Shown in pieces: positions 14,740-20,344 of a DNA stretch of 20,344 nt. The position numbers and the translations under genes are program-made. The DNA is from Candidatus Humimicrobium oleiphilum (lineage in GTDB: Bacteria > Actinomycetota > Humimicrobiia > Humimicrobiales > Humimicrobiaceae), in contig DBPS01000018.1 in the NCBI GenBank assembly GCA_002304935.1, positions 3,407 through 23,750 of the forward strand, written 5' to 3'. The notes beneath the pieces are model-generated. The model made no database searches and was not told the DNA's origin. It was given only the letters and a program-made list of their open reading frames with translations. How positions within the stretch are numbered: position 1 is the stretch's first letter; each line of letters begins with the position of its first letter.

Positions 14740-15609
14740 ATGATTATGACAGTTGCTCTGGATAAAGCTGAAATCAAGCAGCTTACAGAAAGATCTTACA
14801 AATGCAGAAAGAACATTCTTAAAATGATGCGTCTTGGTGAAGCACACATAGGAGGAGCTTTTTCAAGTCTTGATATTATGACTGTTCTTTACAACAAGGT
14901 ATTAAGCCATAACCCGAAAGAGCCCAAATGGGAGAAAAGGGACAGGTTTATCTTATCTGCAGGCCACAAATGTATGGCGCTTTACACTACTCTTGCCGAT
15001 CAGGGTTATTTTGAAGAGGAAGTTCTCTGGACATATAACTCATTCAATACAAGAGTTCCCATGCATCCGGATGAGAAAGTCCTTCCGGGCATAGAATTCC
15101 CTACAGGCTCCCTGGGCCATGGTCTTGCAGTAGGGCAGGGAATGGCACATATAGCAAGAATGGAAAATCCTCCTTTCAGGGTTTTTGTAATGCTGGGAGA
15201 CGGAGAAAGCGCAGAAGGCAGTGTCTGGGAGGCTATAATGTCAGCCGGACATCACAAACTTGACAATCTGATTGCAATAGTCGACAGAAACGGCCTACAG
15301 GTAAATGGTGAAACAGTAAAAATCATGGATACAAGCATACTTGAAGAGAAGTACAAAGCTTTTGGCTGGGAAGTACGCACAATAGACGGGCATGATTATA
15401 ATCAGATTTATGATGCCCTTGCAAGTGTTCCGTTTGTAAAAGGCAAGCCATCGGCAATAATAGCTGACACTATAAAATGCAAAGGATTGTCTTTTGCAGA
15501 AAAAAAATTCGAATTTCATCACTGGCATTTCAAGGAAAATGAAGTAGATGATGCTATCGTCAATGTTGAGAACAGCTGCAGAGAGGAGTTGGTAAAAATT
15601 GAGAAGTAA
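14740..15609 (+). CDS. transketolase, N-terminal (ThDP-binding) subunit
   Basis: First half of a split transketolase, which moves two-carbon ketol units between sugar phosphates. 289 aa; H36 (GEAHIGG), H76 (SAGHK), GSLGHGL (123-129) and the ThDP/Mg motif GDGESAEG...DRN (GDG 153-155, N184) are all in place. The partner with the pyrimidine-binding half begins 11 bases before this gene ends. Start: ATG 14740 and ATG 14746 each have an AAGG at suitable spacing and differ by two residues, so the choice is open. A 105-base AT-rich gap without a clear promoter precedes it. Split transketolases occur in many anaerobes and archaea and also in special sugar routes such as apulose-4-phosphate cleavage, so the substrate is not fixed by the fold. 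Confidence 0.93.
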   Translation: MIMTVALDKAEIKQLTERSYKCRKNILKMMRLGEAHIGGAFSSLDIMTVLYNKVLSHNPKEPKWEKRDRFILSAGHKCMALYTTLADQGYFEEEVLWTYNSFNTRVPMHPDEKVLPGIEFPTGSLGHGLAVGQGMAHIARMENPPFRVFVMLGDGESAEGSVWEAIMSAGHHKLDNLIAIVDRNGLQVNGETVKIMDTSILEEKYKAFGWEVRTIDGHDYNQIYDALASVPFVKGKPSAIIADTIKCKGLSFAEKKFEFHHWHFKENEVDDAIVNVENSCREELVKIEK

Positions 15610-16582
15610 TTATAAAAATCTGATTTTTAAAGATATTAGTGATGAAGCCATTATGGAAGACCCAAGGAAAATACTAGCCGATGAACTGGTTGAACTTGGA
15701 AAGTCCAATAAAGACATTGTATTTGTCTCGGTTGATTCTTCACTTGGAGCTTCCGGTGGTCCATTTAACAAAAATTTTCCTGAAAGACATTTTGAATTCG
15801 GGATTGCAGAACAGAATGGCATGGGTGAAGCTGCAGGAATGGCTACATGCGGAAAAATACCTTTTATAGCCGGATATGTTCCTTTTGTGTCTTACAGATG
15901 TTTTGAGCAGGTCAGAGATGATGTATGCAAAACCAATTTAAATGTAAACATCATAGGCAACAACAGTGGATTTTCGGTAAGTGCTCTCGGACCAACCCAC
16001 GTAATTCTGGAAGATATGGGAGTGCTCAGAAGTCTTCCTAACCTGACAATTCTCAGTCCTGCAGATGGCACTGAATACAGACAGTCTGTAAAGATTGCAG
16101 CTGAAATAAAAGGGCCTGTCTACATAAGAGTTTCAAGGATAAAAGCAAGAAAATTATTTGATAATGGACATAAACTTATTCCAGGCAAAGCAAATATTTT
16201 AAAAGATGAAGGCGATATTACCATAATTGCCACCGGCACAATGGTTTTAAATGCCCTTATTGCTTCTTCTATTCTTGAAAAGAAGGGAATAAAGACAAGA
16301 GTTATCAATATGAGCACTATAAAACCTGTTGATGAAGAAATTATTATTGATTCTGCAAATAAAACCAGGAAAATAGTAACAGTTGAAGAACATTCCGTAA
16401 TCAATGGTCTTGGCGCTGCGGTTGCGGAAGTTATTGTTAAAAACAATCCTGTTAAAATGAAATTTTTAGGGACACCTGACAAATTCGCAGTAGTCGGCAG
16501 TTATGAAGAATGTATTGATTATTATAATCTGACACCTGAAAAAATAGCTTTACAGGTAGCGGATTTTGCAAGAGAATCATAA
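15599..16582 (+). CDS. transketolase, C-terminal subunit
   Basis: Second half of the split transketolase, 327 aa, containing the pyrimidine-binding domain and the C-terminal domain. The catalytic glutamate that activates ThDP is E71 in FGIAEQNGMGEAAG; PFVSYRCFEQVRDD (about 95-108) and the HSVINGLGAAVAE segment are family hallmarks. The chosen TTG start (15599) overlaps the upstream gene by 11 bases and has AGGAG ten bases upstream (15584-15588), which fits coupled translation. The alternative ATG at 15653 would shorten the protein by 18 residues but lacks a good ribosome binding site. Works as a complex with the preceding subunit. Confidence 0.93.
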   Translation: MRSNYKNLIFKDISDEAIMEDPRKILADELVELGKSNKDIVFVSVDSSLGASGGPFNKNFPERHFEFGIAEQNGMGEAAGMATCGKIPFIAGYVPFVSYRCFEQVRDDVCKTNLNVNIIGNNSGFSVSALGPTHVILEDMGVLRSLPNLTILSPADGTEYRQSVKIAAEIKGPVYIRVSRIKARKLFDNGHKLIPGKANILKDEGDITIIATGTMVLNALIASSILEKKGIKTRVINMSTIKPVDEEIIIDSANKTRKIVTVEEHSVINGLGAAVAEVIVKNNPVKMKFLGTPDKFAVVGSYEECIDYYNLTPEKIALQVADFARES

Positions 16583-16634
16583 TAAATTCTGATTCAGGTA
16601 AATTATAATAGATTAAGTTAATATTGGAGGAAAA

Positions 16635-17081
16635 ATGAAAGTTGCAATAGGTTGCGATCACCAGGCAGAAGTCATAGATATGAAAAATGCTCTCATAGAG
16701 GTTTTAAAGGAAAAGGGCGTTGAGTTTAAAGATTTCGGTGTTTTTTCAACAGATCCTGTAGATTATCCTGATATTGCCAAAACAGTTACCCTGGAAGTGC
16801 AGAATGGAAATTTTGACAGAGGAATACTTGTCTGCGGTACCGGTATTGGGATGGCAATATGTGCAAACAAGTTTGATGGCATCAGAGCAGCAGTATGCCA
16901 CGATATTTATTCAACACAGAGATCCATACTTTCAAACAATTGCAATATGGCAGCATTCGGGGCTCTTGTAACAGGGAAAAATACAGCACAGGAACTTTTA
17001 AAGATATGGCTTGACCTTGAATTTGTTGCAGGAAGATCTTCCAGAAAAGTTGAAAAAATATCCGAGCTTGAAAAACTGTAA
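16635..17081 (+). CDS. RpiB/LacAB-family sugar-phosphate isomerase
   Basis: Aldose-ketose isomerase of the ribose-5-phosphate isomerase B family, 148 aa (E. coli RpiB 149). Seen: GCDH (D8, H9), the catalytic cysteine C67 in CGTGIGM, ANKFDGIRAAVCHD (77-90) and the C-terminal GRSSRKV phosphate region. The E. coli RQHNDTN segment, whose His99 helps open the sugar ring, reads ILSNNCN here, with serine (S100) in place of the histidine; the G of DHxG is A11. The substrate may therefore be an open-chain or different sugar phosphate (LacAB, allose, erythrulose and other isomerases share this fold), or the ring-opening role may be taken by another residue, as reported for mycobacterial RpiB. Start has GGAGG at 16626-16630. 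Last gene of the aldolase-transketolase unit, 52 bases after tktC. Confidence 0.88.
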   Translation: MKVAIGCDHQAEVIDMKNALIEVLKEKGVEFKDFGVFSTDPVDYPDIAKTVTLEVQNGNFDRGILVCGTGIGMAICANKFDGIRAAVCHDIYSTQRSILSNNCNMAAFGALVTGKNTAQELLKIWLDLEFVAGRSSRKVEKISELEKL

Positions 17082-17101
17082 AAATCATTAGCTATTTGAA
17101 A

Positions 17102-17121
17102 TTGTTATCTTTGGATAACAA
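17102..17121. promoter_or_regulatory. 8-base inverted repeat between rpiB-like gene and sorC
   Basis: TTGTTATC and GATAACAA are perfect inverted arms around TTTG, 20 bases after the RpiB stop. The stem has only two G-C pairs and is followed by GATTTTAAAA, so it would be a feeble intrinsic terminator. Given the distance to the sorC start (about 117 bases) it may instead be an operator of the regulator gene. Both readings are open. Confidence 0.4.
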
Positions 17122-17155
17122 GATTTTAAAATAAAAAAATTGAGGATTTTACTGA

Positions 17156-17161
17156 TATAAT
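17156..17161 (+). promoter_or_regulatory. candidate -10 element for sorC
   Basis: A perfect TATAAT lies at 17156-17161, and a second one at 17209-17214; neither has a good -35 hexamer at 16-18 bases. One of them probably drives the regulator gene, whose ATG at 17238 has AAAGG nine bases upstream. The region is extremely AT-rich, so confidence is low. Confidence 0.25.
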
Positions 17162-17237
17162 ATTTATATTAATATATTAATAACATAAATGTTTAAGAGT
17201 ATTTTTCCTATAATTGCTTGATTAAAGGTTAATAAAA

Positions 17238-18176
17238 ATGGCTTATGATTTTAAATTAATGGTAAAGGTAGCCACTTTGTATTACAAAGATGGTCTTACC
17301 CAGGAGGAGATTTCATTAAAGATAAAGGTATCTAAATACCAGGTTAACAGGATTTTAAAGAGAGCTATTGAATCTGGAATAATCCAAATAAAAGTAATTG
17401 ACTCTATCTCTGAGATATCTGATTTAGAAGAGAAGCTTGAAAAAACTTTTAAATTAAAAAGAGCAGTTGTTGTTGAAAATCTCGGTCTCTCAGAAGAAGA
17501 AATTAAGACAAAGATAGGACAAGCTGCGGCAGCCTATCTTTTAGAAATTATAAAAGATAATGAGATTATAGGTATTGGTTGGGGGTCTAGTATAAATGAA
17601 GTTGTAAATCATTTACCTAACAAAATCAATAAGAAAGTTGAAGTCGTACAGGTAACAGGAGGGATCCATCAGCTTGCACTTAATATAAATGGCTTTGATA
17701 TTGTGAGAAGATTTGCTGATAAATTTAGAACAGAACCTCATCTGTTTTACGCTCCTGCAATTGTAGAATCAAAAACATTAAGAGACATGCTTTTAAACGA
17801 AGTATCTATCAATGAAACTTTTAAATATTTTAAAAAAATAAATATTATTATTGCTGGCATAGGTTCTTTATATCCTAAATTAAGCTCTTCACTTGTTGAA
17901 GTTGAACATATAGCTGAAAGCACAGTTCAAAAATCAGCAGTTGCTGATATCTTGTCTCATTTTATTGATTTAAATGGGAAGATAGTTGATGAAGATCTTG
18001 ACAATAGAATGGTGACAATTACAAATGACGAAATATTAAAAATACCCTACAGAATGGGTGTTGCTGGCGGAGAAGAGAAGGCACATGCTATATTAAGTGC
18101 TATTCGCGGCAAGTATATAAATATTCTTATAACTGAAAATAAAGCTGCAAGCAAATTATTAAAAATTCATAATTAA
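17238..18176 (+). CDS. SorC/DeoR-family sugar-binding transcriptional regulator
   Basis: Regulator of 312 aa. The N-terminal winged HTH is at about 10-55 (GLTQEEISLKI, then a recognition helix SKYQVNRILKRA). The rest is the SorC sugar-binding domain: IGIGWGSSINEVV (about 113-125), QVTGGI (138-143), AGIGSL and a C-terminal GVAGGEEKAHAILSAIRG segment. Family members bind phosphorylated sugars or sugar-derived effectors and repress or activate catabolic operons. It lies directly between the sugar-phosphate module and the E1 alpha gene, and paired TTGC-N6-GCAA sites occur in front of both, so it probably controls both (inference). Base composition appears lower in GC than in the neighbours, which may point to a separate origin. 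Confidence 0.9.
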   Translation: MAYDFKLMVKVATLYYKDGLTQEEISLKIKVSKYQVNRILKRAIESGIIQIKVIDSISEISDLEEKLEKTFKLKRAVVVENLGLSEEEIKTKIGQAAAAYLLEIIKDNEIIGIGWGSSINEVVNHLPNKINKKVEVVQVTGGIHQLALNINGFDIVRRFADKFRTEPHLFYAPAIVESKTLRDMLLNEVSINETFKYFKKINIIIAGIGSLYPKLSSSLVEVEHIAESTVQKSAVADILSHFIDLNGKIVDEDLDNRMVTITNDEILKIPYRMGVAGGEEKAHAILSAIRGKYINILITENKAASKLLKIHN

Positions 18177-18229
18177 TTTATTTTTATCTAATTTTTAAAT
18201 CAATATTAGCCAAAATAGGATAAAAAATT

Positions 18230-18247
18230 AGTTGCATTGTTGCAATA
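18230..18247. promoter_or_regulatory. candidate operator upstream of E1 alpha, second copy of the TTGC-N6-GCAA site
   Basis: TTGC (18232-18235) and GCAA (18242-18245) frame ATTGTT; TTGCA recurs at 18250 (TTTTGCATAAT), so three half-sites stand in a row. Compared with 12643-12660, 13 of 18 positions are identical, including TTGCATT and GCAATA. A possible promoter overlaps it (TTGCAT 18232, CATAAT 18253-18258, spacer 15), so a bound protein would block transcription. Confidence 0.45.
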
Positions 18248-18301
18248 TTTTGCATAATATTTTAAAAGTTGATATTAATTAAATTATCTGAAAGGAAAAT
18301 G

Positions 18302-19267
18302 ATGGAAAATATTTCAAAAGAAAAACAGATAGAAATGTTAAAAAAAATAATTGAAATTAGAATGTTTGAGGAAAAAACGGTTCAATTATATCAGCAGTCC
18401 AAAATCTGGGGATATTTGCATCCTTATATCGGAGAAGAAGCGGTAGCTGTCGGTATATGTTCAGCTTTGAATAAAGATGACTACATAATATCTACCCATC
18501 GTGGACATGGGCACTCTATTGCCAAAGGAGCGGATCTGGGAAAGATGATGGCAGAACTTTTTGGTAAAGTTACTGGCTATTGCAAAGGTAGGGGAGGCTC
18601 TATGCATATCGCGGATACAGAACTGGGAATGCTTGGGGCAAATGGCATCGTAGGTGGTGGCGTGCCAATCTCTGTAGGAGCAGGCCTTAGTTGTAAGATG
18701 GAAGGAAAATCAAAAGTAGTAGTTTGTTTCTTTGGAGATGGAGCTGCAAATAATGGTGTATTCCATGAATCAGTAAATATATCGGCAATCTTTAAATTAC
18801 CAGTAATTTATGTGTGCGAAAATAATATGTATGCCATATCTATGAGTTCAAGAGAATCAGTTGCAGGAAATAATATAGCTGGAAGAGCCAATTCTTATGG
18901 TATTTTGGGATATAAGGTTGATGGAAGCAAAGTATTTGAAGTTTATGAAACAGCTGTAAAAGCAGTTGAACATGCAAGAAAAGGAAATGGTCCATCTTTG
19001 ATTGAAGCACAGACTTACAGATTTTTCGGGCACCACCCAAATGATCCTGCATCATATAGAGATAAAGCAGAGGTTGAAAAAGAAAGAAAAGAAAGAGATT
19101 GCGTAATTAATACAAAAGAAGCTCTTTTGAAAGCAAAGATAATAAAACAAGATGAAATTGACACAATAGAAAAAGAAATTGAAAAAATGATAGACCATGC
19201 AGTTGATTTTGCAGAAAAAAGCCAAGAACCGGATTTGAAGAAGTTTCTAACTGAAGTTACAAGCTAA
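18302..19267 (+). CDS. pyruvate/acetoin dehydrogenase-type E1 component, alpha subunit
   Basis: ThDP-dependent E1 alpha subunit of a 2-oxoacid or acetoin dehydrogenase complex, 321 aa from this start. Seen: HPYIGEEAVAVG (40-51), STHRGHGHSIAKG (64-76), GRGGSMHI (97-103), GANGIVGGG (112-120), and the ThDP/Mg motif GDGAANNG...CENN (GDG 145-147, N174). The GGSMH and GANGIVGGG wording is shared by AcoA and Gram-positive PdhA; substrate cannot be set by motifs. The open frame extends to a TTG at 18269, but GAAAGGA (18290-18296) lies five bases before the ATG at 18302 (two before the tandem ATG at 18299), so I prefer 18302. Beta subunit follows after 60 bases. Location behind a SorC regulator suggests a sugar-derived substrate or induction by a sugar phosphate (inference). 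Confidence 0.88.
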   Translation: MENISKEKQIEMLKKIIEIRMFEEKTVQLYQQSKIWGYLHPYIGEEAVAVGICSALNKDDYIISTHRGHGHSIAKGADLGKMMAELFGKVTGYCKGRGGSMHIADTELGMLGANGIVGGGVPISVGAGLSCKMEGKSKVVVCFFGDGAANNGVFHESVNISAIFKLPVIYVCENNMYAISMSSRESVAGNNIAGRANSYGILGYKVDGSKVFEVYETAVKAVEHARKGNGPSLIEAQTYRFFGHHPNDPASYRDKAEVEKERKERDCVINTKEALLKAKIIKQDEIDTIEKEIEKMIDHAVDFAEKSQEPDLKKFLTEVTS

Positions 19268-19327
19268 ACTTTTTATTAAAACCCATTATTGATAAATAGT
19301 AATTTTATACTTTGAAAGGATTTTCAA

Positions 19328-20299
19328 ATGAGAGAGATAGATTACAGAGACGCCATTAAGGAAGCGTGCATCGAAGAGATGGACAGGGATCCAAAAGTTT
19401 TTTTAATAGGTGAAGACATTGGTGTTTATGGTGGAGCTTTCAGAGCCTATAGCGGCCTTCTTGAGAAATATGGTCCTGAAAGAGTAATAAATACACCTAT
19501 ATCTGAACAGGCAATATTAGGTGGTGCAATAGGTGCTGCTCTTACGGGTTATAGACCCATAGCAGAGATAATGTTCATTGATTTTTGTGGACTTGCAATG
19601 GATCAGATTGTTAACCAGGCTGCTAAAATAAAATATATGACAGGTGATGCACTTAATGTACCAATGGTCTTAAGAACACAAGGTGGTGCAGGAAGAGGAA
19701 TTGCTGCTCAGCATTCACAAAGTCTTGAAGCATGGTTTTATCATGTTCCCGGTCTAAAAGTAGTAATGCCTTCAACCCCATATGATGTTAAAGGACTTTT
19801 GAAGACTTCCATTAGGGATAATAATCCAGTTGTTTTTATTGAACATAAGATGATTTATCTTACAAAAGGACCAGTGCCCGAAGAGGAATATACTATTCCT
19901 TTAGGAGTAGCCGACATAAAAAGAGAAGGTAAGGATGTTACTATTTTTGCTTATTCAAATATGGTTTTAAAAGCACTTGAAGCAGCTGAAGAACTTGCAA
20001 AAGAAGGGATTGATTGTGAAGTAGTAGATCCTAGGACACTTGTTCCTCTTGATGTTGAAACACTTGTAAACTCTATTAAGAAAACCAATAAAGTAGTTGT
20101 TGTTTCAGAAGCAGCAGAGAGAGGTAGCGTGGCATCAGACATAATTGCAATTATTAATGACAGTGCTTTTGACTATCTTGATGCTCCGGTTAAAAGAGTA
20201 TGTGGTCTTAACGCTGCAATCCCATATAACTCAAAACTTGAGCAAGCCTGCATTCCTCATAAAGAAAGCATTGTAGAAGCTGTTAAGTTGATTTTATAA
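19328..20299 (+). CDS. pyruvate/acetoin dehydrogenase-type E1 component, beta subunit
   Basis: Beta subunit forming the heterotetrameric E1 with the preceding alpha subunit, 323 aa, a normal length. Seen: GEDIGVYGGAFRAY (28-41), the catalytic ThDP-activating glutamate E60 in PISEQA, MFIDF (about 84-88), HSQSLEAWFYHVPGLKVV (about 131-148), and the C-terminal transketolase-C domain with VDPRTLVPLD and VVSEAAERG. ATG start with GAAAGGA at 19314-19320, seven bases upstream. The 60-base gap behind E1 alpha has no obvious terminator. The next gene starts 33 bases later. AcoB and PdhB cannot be separated by sequence alone. Confidence 0.9.
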   Translation: MREIDYRDAIKEACIEEMDRDPKVFLIGEDIGVYGGAFRAYSGLLEKYGPERVINTPISEQAILGGAIGAALTGYRPIAEIMFIDFCGLAMDQIVNQAAKIKYMTGDALNVPMVLRTQGGAGRGIAAQHSQSLEAWFYHVPGLKVVMPSTPYDVKGLLKTSIRDNNPVVFIEHKMIYLTKGPVPEEEYTIPLGVADIKREGKDVTIFAYSNMVLKALEAAEELAKEGIDCEVVDPRTLVPLDVETLVNSIKKTNKVVVVSEAAERGSVASDIIAIINDSAFDYLDAPVKRVCGLNAAIPYNSKLEQACIPHKESIVEAVKLIL

Positions 20300-20332
20300 C
20301 CAAACATAAACTAATTAAGATTTGGAGAAATT

Positions 20333-20344
20333 ATGCAAGACTAT
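20333..20344 (+). CDS. start of next gene, probably dihydrolipoamide acyltransferase (E2), truncated by window end
   Basis: ATG at 20333 with GGAG at 20324-20327, five bases upstream; only four codons (MQDY) fall inside the window. In operons of this kind the E2 gene usually follows E1 beta, so E2 is the expected product; the visible residues are too few to identify it. Confidence 0.4.

Noticed and set aside
12734..17081. complete apiose or sulfoquinovose catabolic operon
   Set aside because: The split transketolase and isomerase would fit, but no transporter, glycosidase, sugar kinase or dehydrogenase specific to these routes is present in the window.

Overview
The window is 20.3 kb of moderately AT-rich bacterial DNA. 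It carries 16 complete genes, the first gene LigA whose 5' end may lie upstream, and the first four codons of a gene leaving on the right. I see no rRNA, tRNA, CRISPR array, transposase or phage gene, and no gap between genes exceeds 300 bases. The organism looks like an uncultured anaerobe. The order ligA - gatC - gatA - gatB - pfk resembles the actinobacterial ligA/gatCA/pfkA/gatB neighbourhood, and the PFK is of the actinobacterial type, so a deep-branching low-GC relative of Actinomycetota is my best guess (low confidence). Arginine is mostly AGA/AGG, and TTG starts are common.

Left part, + strand (1-8588): NAD-dependent DNA ligase, a CPBP-family membrane protease, the three subunits of Glu/Asp-tRNA amidotransferase (GatC, GatA, GatB), then a tight pair made of a divergent PPi-type phosphofructokinase and a divergent acetate-kinase-family protein. 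Both members of the pair keep the fold motifs but change residues at substrate positions.

Middle part, - strand (8696-12494): a class A penicillin-binding protein with a C-terminal PASTA-like segment, followed four bases later by glutamyl-tRNA synthetase. A 239-base divergent region (12495-12733) separates them from the right arm and holds a good promoter for the right arm, with an inverted repeat over its -35 element.

Right part, + strand (12734-17081): class II ketose-bisphosphate aldolase, PHP-domain phosphoesterase, transketolase split in two subunits, and an RpiB-family sugar-phosphate isomerase. This is a pentose/heptose-phosphate module. Together with the PPi-type PFK it could run a non-oxidative pentose phosphate route through sedoheptulose bisphosphate without transaldolase. 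The aldolase and the RpiB homologue have substitutions at phosphate-loop or ring-opening positions, so an unusual sugar phosphate is an alternative.

Far right (17238-20344): a SorC-family sugar-sensing regulator, then E1 alpha and E1 beta of a pyruvate/acetoin-type dehydrogenase and the start of the next gene, probably E2. The promoter regions of the aldolase and of E1 alpha share a TTGC-N6-GCAA site, which suggests one regulator, probably the SorC protein, links the sugar-phosphate module with the dehydrogenase. That shared site, the PFK/acetate-kinase-like pair and the altered aldolase/RpiB residues are the most unusual observations here.
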